Assembly: GCA_013397865.1 (NCBI GenBank)
Contig: VZTI01003649.1
Location: forward strand, 1,485,386 to 1,549,385
Length of the DNA: 64,000 nt
From: Struthidea cinerea
Taxonomy: Eukaryota; Chordata; Aves; Passeriformes; Corcoracidae
Direction of reading: 5' to 3'
Shown here: positions 1 through 9,951 of the stretch, piece by piece
How the letters are laid out: the number at the start of each line of letters is the position of its first letter
Position numbering within the stretch: the stretch's first letter is position 1
Position numbers and translations under genes: made by a program
Notes under the pieces: generated by a model
What the model saw: only the letters and a program-made list of their open reading frames with translations
What the model was told of the DNA's origin: nothing
Databases searched by the model: none

Positions 1-597
1 TACCACTTTTCCCTCAGTTAAGTGTGCAAGATACTGGGATGTGCTGGCAGGAGAACAGATTGCATTGCAGAAGAAATAAATGAGGTCTCTCCTTTATTTC
101 TCTGATGTGTTGGGCTTAGAGGAAGGCCATGGAGAATTATGCAGTTAGGAGACAGTTCCAGGAAAGATAAAATAGATGAAGTGCATAATGATTTTCAGAA
201 AGAAGTTCTGTTTTGTACTGAAAATGGAATATTGTGTAACAGAGCACAACTGTTGTAGGTCCCATTTGTTTAAAAATCATCAGTGTGTCAGAGATAACAA
301 AGTCTATTTGCACATGTTGCTATGGTGACAGATTAATGTCATCGTGACTATCTGCCTCTGCCTAATCAGATAATCTAATATAGCTGGTTTTAATTATTCT
401 CACGCCACAGGCATAACTACTTTTTTGTTTTAAAATTTGGGGGTTTGCCACCATGGAAAACAACCAATTCAAAGATGCTGTCAGTAGATGCTTCAGTCTC
501 TATTGAAGTAGAGAACCAGTTTCGTATTCCCATTTTTCTGTTATTTTTCCTATTTTTATATCTGTACTCAGGTCATCAGTGAGTAATATTCATTTCC

Positions 598-1090
598 TTA
601 GTCTTCTGACAGAGAAGGAACTTCTTGATAAATTGTTGGCTTCAGTGGGTTGATTTGCCAACTTATTTTCTCCAGTTTGATTACATTATTCCTCAATGTG
701 GCATCAGTCAGAGGATGAGAAAAAGGCAAAGGCATTCCATTTACAGAGAAGCCCATTTCAGATGCCACAGAGAGCAGTGGATCAGTTGATGCCAGTTTAA
801 AGTCTTCCCAGTTCTGCAAAGGATAGATTCTTAGTCTGATTTCTTTCTGTGACTCTGGCAGGCCTTCACACTCCCTCATAACAAAATATCTAAAATGTAG
901 GGATATCATTCTCCAGAGACAATTGATCCTTTACAAACAGGTATTCATCCTGAATTCTCTTGACTTCTCTTTATTACTTACTTCTTCTCTATGAACAAAT
1001 CTCTCTTGGAATGGAAAAGCCTCACTATGGGCTCTTTGTAGCTATTTTTTCAATATTTTACACTGCTCTGTTTTCACTGATGCTTGCAGA
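598..1090 (-). pseudogene. Unidentified broken protein-like remnant
   Basis: On the minus strand, three consecutive open segments in different frames each look like real protein rather than random translation. The first, about 1090-1000, contains KEPIVRLFHSKRDLFIEKK. The second, about 975-902, contains IQDEYLFVKDQLSLENDIP. The third, 909-598, has 103 codons and contains motifs such as RIYPLQNWEDFKLASTDPLL and INPLKPTIYQEVPSLSED before a TAA. Charged, aromatic and proline residues are spread as in a folded protein, with little of the Ser/Leu/Cys bias of chance ORFs. Stops at the joins imply frameshifts, so I call it a decayed copy or retrocopy inserted antisense in the DCAF5 intron. A GTAAGT at the end of the first segment could instead be a splice donor, so degraded exons of a nested gene are possible. 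I do not recognise the family. Confidence 0.35.
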
Positions 1091-2067
1091 CAGAGCAGAG
1101 AGATGTGGTAGTGCTAGCAAGGATGTAGAATATCTCTGTGCACACTTTATGTACCTTCTTAGATTAATATCATTACAAAACAGACCTTTCTCAGAGGGAC
1201 TTCGGAGCAGACTACCTCTCCTCCATTTATATTGGTTCACACAGGATCTAGGCATTTTCTAATTCTCTTGCTTAAAAAATAAAAAAAAGGCTTTATAAAA
1301 CCTAGTGATCAATCGACCACTGCTAAGATTATTTGAGGAAGGGGCATGCCAGCCTGTCTAAGCACACAGTAGGAAGCGTTTACAAGAAGTTATATGCTTC
1401 TTCAAAAGATCTGATCTGCTTGCTGAAATGCTCAGTAGTGGGACAAAGGGAGAAAAGATCTGGTGGGTTGTGAGAGAAGGTACTGAACACACACTACATA
1501 AATCATCAAGAAGGCAGCAACCCAAGAATAGTCCTTTCAACAAGTAGAGTTCTTTTTTCTGTTAAAAAACTTGGTGTAGCCACAAATCAACAATCTCTCT
1601 CATGGATTCACTGAGCGAAAACTCTTTCCTACATTGTCTTTAGGAAGTGAAGTCTGGGAAACTGTGGATGAAGAGTAATTCTTTCTGTTCTCTTGAATAG
1701 TTCAAAAAGGTTAAGTATGGTTGTTGAAATTCTGTACATGGTAGGCTTAGACTGGGTTTTGTTATCTTCATCCAAACATGATGCTTGTCCTTTGGGCTAT
1801 GTGTCTGGTAAGTGCAGTGCTTGAACCAAGCAACAGAGAACCGTCTTCATTCTGGTTTCAAGTGTCATATTAAAAAACTGCACTGGGAGAGAATTTGCTG
1901 AAGTACTGCAAATAATAAAAATAGCAATTAAGTACCAGTAGCAAATACACCTAGCTGTTGAGATGTTCCTAGAAACAGCCTAATGTAATGCAATGTCAAG
2001 TTCCTTTTCCTTTGCTCTGAAAGGCAGCTTGATGATTGTTTGTCCTTGAAACAACTGCTTTGACATG

Positions 2068-2099
2068 TTTTTTGTTTTGGTTTTGGTTTTTTTTTTTTT
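2068..2099. repeat. T/GTTTT-rich low-complexity tract
   Basis: This run of T with interspersed GG (tttggttttggttttt pattern) ends in an uninterrupted T stretch inside the DCAF5 intron. It could be a simple repeat or the tail of an old antisense retroposon. No flanking element is recognisable. Confidence 0.6.
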
Positions 2100-3700
2100 C
2101 TGTCCTTCTCAGGCTCAGTTTAAAGACACAGAAAAGATTGGTGGGCATAGGGTAGCGATAGGGGATACACATCATAAAGTCACCCCAAGACATTAAGAAA
2201 GTATATCTGCAGCCCACTTTAATTTTGGAATAGTGTCTCTTTTATCTATCTAGCCAGATCCTATGTGGAAGTTCTGTTAACCATAAATTACAGAGGATGC
2301 AAAGTAAAAGCCTTCAAATTTGGGGGATTTCCAGAATAAAGTTTACTTGTTCATCTTAAGTTCAGCTGTTCTGGCCAAGTAGTTGCAAGATAATTTATTT
2401 CATTTTGCTGTCATTATTAAAGATGTAAGGTTTTTCTGTACACTGTTGAGAAACTCAGTGAATACAGAGGAAGTGCCATTCTTGTGGGACTTTCTTATAT
2501 TGCTTGGTAGTATCGGGTTATGTTGCATGCGTTAACTAGGCATCTGTAAGATGAGTGCTGATTATGTCATTTATACATGCCAAACACTCTTTTTCTGAGC
2601 AGTTTTGTCTATTTGGAACAAAATTTAATTAATTTCTGTTGGGAAAATTGTTAGATTTTTTTTTCCGAAAAATATCCCAAAAGTCCAACCTGGCATAGAA
2701 TTTTTTCCCTGGTCTTGTTAGCATGGTAAAACCAAAGCATGGCTGAGATCAGATCTTTATAAGCAGAACATTAAGGCATTGTTGTAGGTAAGGTGCATAC
2801 TGGCTCTGCTTACAGTAAGGCATTGTTCACCCTATTAACCATTGATCCATAGTGATAGTGGTTGTCCACAGAATGTCATAATCACATTGCCCCCAAATCT
2901 GTGAGTAAATCTGCGAATGGTGAGGACATGCAACTATTATGTTTGCTATGGATTACCAGTTTCTTAGGGATATTGGTGGATCTTCTTCGGAGGGGTTTTT
3001 TTCCCCCTTTTCTTCTCCATACCAGGAAAAGTGAGGGAAGGACAGATGGACAGCATAGTCAAGACTGTTGCTATTGGTGAAATCAGTACACTTCAAAAGT
3101 AGCTTTCAGTAAAACTCTTCAACTTTCCCCATCAAAACTGCTGCTGTGTCTTCAGAGGATGCTGGGAGATTTCTTTTCTTTGTAACTGTTCCCTAAAGCG
3201 AGTGGTGCAGCTCTACTTTTCACCTCCATGCATTCAACTCCCTGGCTGCTGATCAGGTGGGATTGACTACGTAGCTGGATGAAATGTTACTCTACACCAC
3301 TGGCACAAGCAATGCTAGTTTCCTGGGAAACAAGTGCCTTCATTAGTGCTAAGACTGTATTGTAGGCAACAAACTATTCTTACTGTTAGTGAGTAAGCAT
3401 CCCTTATTACATAAAAATAGAGCCCTGCAATTTGGGAGGAATTATCACACAATGAATTACCAAAATGATGGATAATTTGCAGTGTGAGAGCTTTTATATT
3501 CTGGATGGGAGAAGTAAATGCAGGAAAAACACATTTGTAAAGGGGAAGATAGAATCCCACAGCTCTGTAATACTTGTAAGTATGGTACTGAGGGGTAAAA
3601 ATTGATAAAAACAATCTGTAACCTGCAGCTATTCTGGGTATTTGAGCTACTGTTCCATTTCAAACGCTTATAATGGTTTATGAATTCAAAGACATATGTT

Positions 3701-3726
3701 TGCATTTTTTTTATTTTCTGTTACAG
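3701..3726 (+). other. DCAF5: DCAF5 last-intron splice acceptor
   Basis: A T-rich polypyrimidine tract (tttttttattttctgttacag) ends in AG at 3725-3726, immediately before the codon ATC that opens the conserved IWSPYKQPDC segment of DCAF5. The exon starts on a codon boundary (phase 0). The reading frame stays open for 18 codons into the intron, but those residues (MVYEFKDICLHFFYFLLQ) are non-conserved intron translation. The exon start is therefore set by the acceptor and not by the upstream ATG. Confidence 0.9.
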
Positions 3727-5535
3727 ATCTGGAGTCCCTACAAGCAGCCTGACTGCACAGGGGACCTGGACGGTAGAATTGAGGATGATTCGCGTTGCCT
3801 CTACACTCACGAAGAGTACATCAGTCTTGTGTTGAACAGTGGTAGTGGTTTGTCCCACGATTATGCCAACCAGTCAGTCCAGGAAGATCCACGGATGATG
3901 GCCTTTTTTGACTCTCTTGTGCGCCGGGAGATTGAGGGCTGGAGTTCTGATTCAGACAGTGACCTCAGTGAGAGCACAATCCTGCAGCTCCACGCAGGAG
4001 TAAGTGAACGCTCTGCTTACAGTGAATCAGAGTCCTCCACCTCTTTGCATCACTCCCCACCACATGTGGCTGAAGAGTCTGATGAAACTGCCTATAATTT
4101 AAGGGCCTTAAGATCAACTGCGTCCCCCTCAGCCAGAGAAGACGTGTCTTCCCGTCAGCAGAGGCTCTCTGCACTGAGAAAGTATCAGGATAAACGTCTC
4201 CTGGCCCTTTCCAATGAGTCTGACTCTGATGACAATACCTGTGAGGCAGAGCTAGATACAGACCTTTTCCCACGGCCACCATCCCCGAGTCCCGAGGAGA
4301 ATGAATCCAGCAGCTCCAGCAGCAGCAGCAGTACAGAAGATGAAGAAGAACTGAATGAAAGACGGACATCGATGAGGCAACGCAATGCACTGAGGCGCCG
4401 ACAGAAGGTGCCAAAGGAGGAAAGGACTAGCACTAACACGGAGAATGTAACCCCTTACATAGGTGAGGACATATATGATTACCCCCAGATCAAAGTAGAT
4501 GATCTTTCTTCTTCTCCAGCTTCTTCACCAGAAAGGAGTTCGGCCAACAAAGAAGTGCTTAAAGAAAGGACGTCCCCTTGTTCAGACAGTGAATCAGTGG
4601 AGAGAAAGATTTACAAAGCTTACAAATGGCTCCATTATTCTTACATATCATATTCAGCTAGTAAAGATGGTGAATCCTCCAGAGGAGATGGAGAAAATGA
4701 TGAAGGAAAACCAGGAACCAGTGGAAGGCACAATGCAGCATGCTCACTAACTAAAGAAGATGCTAGGAACTTAAGTCCAGTAGTTCCTCAGGGTTCCTCA
4801 GCTTTTTCTGCTGAAAGCCACAACAGAGAAACTTTAAAAGAATGTGGTGGGATAGAAAATTCTAGTAATGGTCAAGCTCATGAACGTGACAATCAGCGGC
4901 GGATGGAGGGTCAAGAAAACACATCTGAAGACACAAGCAGTGGAGGTGTAGAGCATTCTTTTGAGACCAAAAAGCTCAATGGAAAAGCTAACTGCAAAGG
5001 GCTAAATAGCTGTACCGAAGAACCTTGCATTCAGACTGCAGGACTTGTGGAACAGAAAAATAGCCAGAACTGTCAACCAGCACCAAGCCATCACTCACTG
5101 GTCCCTCCATTCTCCGCTGTTGCCATCTGTAGTATGTCAGGTCACTGCTCCAGAAACCAGACTGATGGCAGTGAGGAGAGGAGCCTCGACCCCTCCTGCA
5201 TTAACCACAATAATGGCCACTTGCATCTTCACCCCTCATGCTTCAACAATGGACAGAGTTTTGGAGAGCAGGAGACTGTGATGCAAGGACTACAGGTGCA
5301 CTCAAATGCTGATAACGGCAACCTTGTACAGGTGGGTGTGACCTTGCACAAAGACTGCTGCCTGTCTGAAATGGACTCCAACAGCTACAATGTGAGCACA
5401 AGAGAGGATACTGCTGACCTGCATCCTGCAGGCAGTGAGAGCACTCAATCTCTTGGAGGACTGAAAAGACACAGAGCGGAGTTGGAAGATGCAGATTCAG
5501 AGAGTTCATCCTTAGAAAAGAAGTTAAAAACATGA
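3727..5535 (+). CDS. DCAF5: DCAF5 terminal coding exon (partial CDS, C-terminal 602 aa)
   Basis: This is the terminal exon of DDB1- and CUL4-associated factor 5 (also WDR22), a substrate receptor of the nuclear CRL4 ubiquitin ligase. It has been linked to turnover of methylated proteins and to quality control of SWI/SNF complexes. The N-terminal WD40 propeller lies in exons outside the window, and this exon encodes the long, mostly disordered tail. Recognisable blocks, numbered from the exon start, are IWSPYKQPDCTGDLDGRIED (1-20), the EEYISLVLNSGSGLSHDYA region (about 33-53), RREIEGWSSDSDSDLSESTI (about 69-88) and SRQQRLSALRKYQDKRLLAL. A nine-serine run encoded by AGC/TCC/AGT (4306-4332) precedes an acidic TEDEEELNERR. 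Next comes VERKIYKAYKWLHYSYISYS (from residue 291), probably a helix, then ETKKLNGK. The C-terminus, EKKLKT, follows a basic LKRHR motif that may be nuclear-targeting. The middle of the tail is poorly conserved relative to the human protein as I remember it. No frameshift is visible, and the TGA stop is at 5533-5535. Confidence 0.95.
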   Translation: MWSPYKQPDCTGDLDGRIEDDSRCLYTHEEYISLVLNSGSGLSHDYANQSVQEDPRMMAFFDSLVRREIEGWSSDSDSDLSESTILQLHAGVSERSAYSESESSTSLHHSPPHVAEESDETAYNLRALRSTASPSAREDVSSRQQRLSALRKYQDKRLLALSNESDSDDNTCEAELDTDLFPRPPSPSPEENESSSSSSSSSTEDEEELNERRTSMRQRNALRRRQKVPKEERTSTNTENVTPYIGEDIYDYPQIKVDDLSSSPASSPERSSANKEVLKERTSPCSDSESVERKIYKAYKWLHYSYISYSASKDGESSRGDGENDEGKPGTSGRHNAACSLTKEDARNLSPVVPQGSSAFSAESHNRETLKECGGIENSSNGQAHERDNQRRMEGQENTSEDTSSGGVEHSFETKKLNGKANCKGLNSCTEEPCIQTAGLVEQKNSQNCQPAPSHHSLVPPFSAVAICSMSGHCSRNQTDGSEERSLDPSCINHNNGHLHLHPSCFNNGQSFGEQETVMQGLQVHSNADNGNLVQVGVTLHKDCCLSEMDSNSYNVSTREDTADLHPAGSESTQSLGGLKRHRAELEDADSESSSLEKKLKT

Positions 5536-6375
5536 TAAATGCAAATGTCTGTCGTAGTGTGCACTCTCTCAAAAAGAAAAGGAAAAAGAAAGTATTAAAG
5601 GCACATAGAGCTTGGGTCTGAAACACTGCGTTTGATTCTCCATTCCGTTCTTCAGTGGGTCTGTTTTAGATTGCCAGTGGTTCATGCTGTATAAAAATAC
5701 AACTTGCTCCTTAATGAGACTGAGTCTAGTGTACCCATACAAGGTTCTGTTTAAAGTAAATCCTTATTAAGATGGTTGACTGAATAATTCTTGTGTGAAC
5801 ATGTGTCATTTGTTCAGCCAGCCAACCAGGATGACTTCTTTAAAGTTTAATTGTTCTTCTAAGGAGGAAGTTTTCTGTACTGACACCACATATTGCAGGC
5901 TGAAGAATGGTGGAATTAGATCACACTGCTGGTAGATCACACAATTAGGGTGTGTTTCTTGTTGAGGGAAACAGGGGAGAAGTCTTTCTGGGCCCTTTAT
6001 TCTGCTTCAGAAAGTAAAGAAATGCAACCATTAGGGAGGATATTTTCAGAACTGGCTGGTATCTTTAGAAATAATACTTCATAAAGCACTTACTTCTGAT
6101 ACAGTTCAGTGACATTATTTTTGTGCCAACAGAAAAACTATAGGAAATGAGCCTCTTTCCAAAATCAACTTTAGACTGTTCCCATGGTGACATTCAATTT
6201 TGTGGGCTTTTTTAAAGAAAAGAGCTGAATAACACAGTGTCATCACTATATAGAAGTATGATTATTGGCAAGTGGAAGGTATTATGCTGTAGACCTCATT
6301 CTAACCAAGGACTTTTAAAAATCAGGCATTGAAACATGCCTTTCTGTGATCTTAACACATAGACATTCTTCTCCT

Positions 6376-6411
6376 TTATTATTATTGTTGTTATTATTAT
6401 TATTATTATTA
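6376..6411. repeat. (ATT)n microsatellite
   Basis: This is a run of TTA/ATT trinucleotides interrupted by two GTTG units, in the presumed DCAF5 3' UTR. It is a simple length-variable repeat with no coding role visible. Confidence 0.9.
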
Positions 6412-7733
6412 AGAATATGGTTCTGGGTGTTGGGATATATCTCAATTGTGCCTGCCCTTCCCCCATGTTCTTACTTTTGGGAAGCAGTAGACCAAACAGA
6501 AAATAGCTGAAGTATGGATAATGTAACCGATTCATGTTAACAGCAGCATTTCGTAAAGTCTGAAAAATGCTTTTTTAGCAGTTTTTGCACCCCAAAACAG
6601 GTTGGGATTGGAGATCAGGGCTGGTTTTCCACCACTGTGCTGCTAATATTTGAAATTGCAGATAGGTAGATGTATTCAGCAGAGTTCTGCATGTAAGGGA
6701 GAGCTTCAGAGAACAGTCCCCACATGTGGGGAGGCTGGGTCTTCAAGTCTGGCAATCAGAACCTGGGCAAGAGTACAGCTCTTGCTGCCAAGAACTGGAG
6801 TACTCTGTGGGGAACAGAGTCCTTTCTTGCCTGGGCACTGTTTTGAGTGGAGTATCTGGTGAGTCATGTCAGTTCTGGCATGTTGGAATTGGTGGAATTG
6901 CACTTGCTTCCCTAGCAACAAGGTAAGAGGAGTCAGTGTGTGAAGGGAAAACAAACCATCTATAAAGGACACAAAAACTACATGTGTGTGCAACAAAAGA
7001 AAAGAGGCTTCTATTGACCCTACTAATTTTCAAAGGCTTTCATGCTCAATACTGAGGAAGGGTTAGTTTATTTTAAGGAATTGGAAATTTTTACTTTCAA
7101 TACAACTCTAGCAGTACACTGCTGTAGAGCACTGCCCTCAGAATAATTATTTCATATCCACAACTCCCTGATACCTTGGGAAAGTAGGAAGATGCCCTGT
7201 TAAAACAGGATGAAAGTGAAGGAGTCCTTCAGAAGGGATGCTGTGAGGGAAAGGTATGGGAGGGAGACTGAAGAACATGACCCGAAACATTGTCTTGCAA
7301 CTACTGTAAGTAGTCTGTCATAGGCTGTCTGCCCACACTGGGTCTGCTTTTCTAGGTGAGAAAGGCAAAGAGGTGTTGCAAAGAAAACCAAAAGTGGCAA
7401 TAAGAGCAAGCTCTGCTACATTGTTGCCTTATTGATAACATCATTCTGTACTATATTGTACATCACCGCAGTCAAGATCTCTATAGGAGTGTTTTCCTCG
7501 GTTGTATAAACATCTTACTGTAAATTCTGGGTTTTAGCCAAAATCTTGAGGTTGCTGAGTCAAAACTTTTTTATATTTTAAAAGGTCTTTACATTGAAAA
7601 ATTTTCCCATCTCTCACTTCTCCTGGTGAATGAGCATCTCTACCCTTCTTTGACCACGGTCGTCTTTTCCTGGTGTTTTCCCAAATGCCTTGTGGTCTCA
7701 CTCTCTCGTTCTTTTGTTTGTTTTCAGAAGCAG

Positions 7734-7739
7734 AATAAA
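7734..7739 (+). promoter_or_regulatory. DCAF5: Candidate DCAF5 poly(A) signal AATAAA
   Basis: A canonical AATAAA lies about 2.2 kb past the stop codon. The expected cleavage window 10-30 bases downstream falls just before the CR1 fragment that starts near 7758, and a GT-containing stretch (ttggtgttac) follows. The placement is plausible for a transcript end, but other AATAAA copies exist further on, so this is only a candidate. Confidence 0.3.
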
Positions 7740-7757
7740 AGCTCCCAGACTTGGTGT

Positions 7758-7828
7758 TACAGAATCACAGAATGGGTAAGGTTGGAAGAGACCACTGGAG
7801 GTCATCTAATCCAACCTCCCTGCTCCTG
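7758..7828 (-). mobile_element. CR1 LINE 3' fragment
   Basis: On the + strand this reads as the reverse complement of a CR1 3' end: agaatcacagaatgggtaag, then gttggaagagaccactgg, then a tcatctaatccaacctccct segment. This pattern is diagnostic of avian CR1. Only the extreme 3' end is kept (5'-truncated, as is typical), and similarity fades after about 7828. CR1 is a non-LTR retrotransposon that leaves no clear target-site duplications. Confidence 0.85.
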
Positions 7829-9517
7829 TACAGGCTCTGGGCATAAAGGATTGCTGTGGTTTCCCCAAAGACAACCTCCCCTGCTGTCTGCATTCCTATT
7901 TCTAGTTTCTGTCAGGCAGGAGGAGGAAGGCAAGCTGCAGTCTTAACCTTTTGTTCCCAGGAAATTTCAGTGCACACAAGAACTGAAGCTTCTGAAGCAG
8001 CGTGTTCACCTCCTCACATAAATAAATGTTATCAGCAGTAGGCAGCTCCATTATGTGGTAAAGACCTCTAAAAAAGCAAGCCTGCAAGCAGCAGCATGTC
8101 CCCTTCAGGCAGCCAACACTGAGAAGAGCTGCTCTGAGCAGGTTGCTTCACTCTGTCATTGATCCCGTGTATTTGCTCTCTCTCCCTACACTGGGTTGCT
8201 TGTCCTGCTGTGTGCCCACAGTTTCCATGTGAGTTTTGCTGTGTGCTTGGGATTGTCACTCCCTACTTCTGGGAAAAGAGTAAACTGTTCGGTGGAAAAT
8301 CATACTAATTTATCTGAAGAGATTTTACCTTTTCTAGTAATCTGCCATGTACTTAAAACCGAAAAAGGTTGTGTAAATATTGAACTACCCTGTTAGTCAC
8401 TATTTGCTTACCATGCAGCTTGTTATGGCAGGAAATTTGCTAGGCCACCTTGTACAGTTCATCTCCAGAGAACCTTATCAGTGGGAAAGAAAAACCCTCC
8501 CTTCCGCCTCCCCAGAACACGTTAGACAGAGAAATATTGATCTTTAATGAAGTTCTTTTTATATTTCTCCAAGGTCACAGACTGTATTTGCTTATTTCAG
8601 CTTTCTCTGTTTAAACAGAGAGTCAAAGCTGACTCTTCCTCTGAAGAGCAAGCATGAGGCTTGTCTAGGCCAGGGTATTAACTGCTTGTAGAGATGCAGG
8701 AGGATATGAAATCTATCAAGCAAAGTTCATCTGAGGTATTTCCAGCTCTCCAGTGAACATTTTACCAAAGCTGGTAAGTCTTCTCCAAGGTGAGTGGCTC
8801 AATGGAGATGACACTTTGCTTTAGAAGCAGTTCTCCCAGACTAAGCATGAGCAGAAAGATACAGCTGCCTCGAGAAAGCAAGAGCAGAGGTTTTTACCAA
8901 TTGTTTGCAGAAAAGTCTGAAATCCAGCCTGTCTCAGCTGGAGTAATAAATGGGAAGGACGACTTATTTTAGAACCTTTCCTCCAAAATTTGCAGTGGAT
9001 TTTTTCCTGCTAAGTTTCATTATAGAGTAAGTGATTGAAACCCCATCCTAATCTCTACTTATAACCTATGTCACTTGGTAGGTGGGAAATCACTATTCCT
9101 CAAACATTAAAAGAAGATAAATGTGGTTAGGTCCACTTCTGAGGTCTTGTACTTGCCTGCATTGTCACATCCTCATGAATGCATAGAGGTCTCTAGCTCA
9201 CTGTACCCATCATGAGCTGATGTGGCCCAGTATTACTAAATTCTTGGGCTGCTTCCATTTGCAGTAAATTTATTTTGCTGTTTATGGAAGAGAGCAAGAC
9301 AAAATTGTTGTTATTACCCCATTGAGTTAAAATGTTCTGTGTGAGTTTTCATCTCCTTTTTACAGGCACTGGTACTGGCTCTTTACACCTGATGCTTTCT
9401 CTCATTGTCACCCACTCAGATCATCTGCATCTCTGTCAGACCTGGGAAGCTCAGTGCTGTGCTGCAAGGTCTTCGGAGTACCAGAGAAATGCAAATGGCT
9501 GCAACAGCTGAATTACT

Positions 9518-9533
9518 ACGTGCACATGCACGT
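9518..9533. repeat. Short perfect inverted repeat
   Basis: ACGTGCA at 9518-9524 and its reverse complement TGCACGT at 9527-9533 are separated by two bases. The right arm contains part of a CACGTG E-box. It is too short to predict a structural role, and is reported as a sequence observation only. Confidence 0.5.
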
Positions 9534-9701
9534 GGTTCTTCAGGAATTCTTCAATAAACTAATCCTAGCACATACATAATTTATAAAACACATCAGCACA
9601 CTCTTCCAGCTGCGTCAGGATGCACTAATTAGCCCAGCTAATGCTCTGCTCTCATGAACAAGAACTCTATTTCAAACATCTGAGAAAATGGCAATTCTCT
9701 A

Positions 9702-9776
9702 GGGGGGAAAAAAGAGAAAAAACCAAAACCAACACCACCACCCCCCTCTCAATAAAAAACCCCAAACCAACGCCCT
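9702..9776. repeat. A/C-rich low-complexity tract
   Basis: Runs of A alternate with CC and CAC units (aaaccaaaaccaacaccacc, then cccccc, then aataaaaaacccc). Similar tracts occur at 12796-12840 and 51199-51310. On the opposite strand it is G/T-rich, so it may be the decayed tail of a retroposon. No element body is recognised next to it. Confidence 0.6.
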
Positions 9777-9867
9777 TTGCCAAAGTTTTCTTCAGTGGTT
9801 GTGCAGGTCAAAAGCAGTGTGTTCTGTGATCAGAGGATATAAGCAATCTGAATTTGATGTTTCTACT

Positions 9868-9951
9868 TTGCCTGATTGAAGTCAAGGACTTGAACTTGGG
9901 CCTCCTGCTTTTTGCTTCAGCATCCTAAGCATCAGCCTATTGCATTATTCA
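9868..9951 (-). mobile_element. Possible tRNA-derived SINE remnant
   Basis: Read on the minus strand, this segment has a tRNA-like layout. An A-box-like stretch (GGCTGATGCTTAGGATGCTG) precedes a B-box-like stretch (AAGTTCAAGTCC), spaced as in a tRNA. A short CTG/CAG pair lies between them where an anticodon arm would be. The match is too degenerate to be a functional tRNA, and no acceptor stem is evident. An ancient amniote or vertebrate SINE related in layout to MIR is the likely class, but I cannot assign it to a named family. Confidence 0.25.

Larger units (their letters stand above)
1..3726 (+). other. DCAF5: DCAF5 last intron (3' part)
   Basis: This is non-coding sequence upstream of the DCAF5 terminal exon. 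It runs off the left edge of the window and ends at the acceptor AG at 3725-3726. It is AT-rich with many short T runs, for example a T/GT-rich tract at about 2068-2099, as expected for a vertebrate intron. I see no second DCAF5 exon here. The only protein-like content is the broken antisense stretch at about 598-1090, annotated separately. An 11-base motif (aaggcattgtt) occurs twice, at 2772 and 2817, without a clear meaning. Confidence 0.85.
5536..7757 (+). other. DCAF5: DCAF5 3' untranslated region (extent uncertain)
   Basis: This AT-rich sequence follows the DCAF5 stop codon and has no long protein-like frame. An ATTAAA at 5594 is probably too close to the stop to be the main poly(A) signal. 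The next good hexamer is AATAAA at 7734. Further AATAAA copies at 8021, 8945 and 9553 leave the true 3' end open. The region contains an ATT microsatellite at 6376-6411. Transcript data would be needed to fix the end. Confidence 0.6.

Noticed and set aside
3673..3726. Upstream ATG in frame with the DCAF5 exon
   Set aside because: The 18 residues are intron translation ending in a polypyrimidine tract and AG. Conservation starts exactly after the acceptor.
3965..4439. Antisense frames of 149 and 84 codons
   Set aside because: They are shadows of the DCAF5 exon. The Ser/Leu runs mirror the serine and acidic codons of the sense frame.
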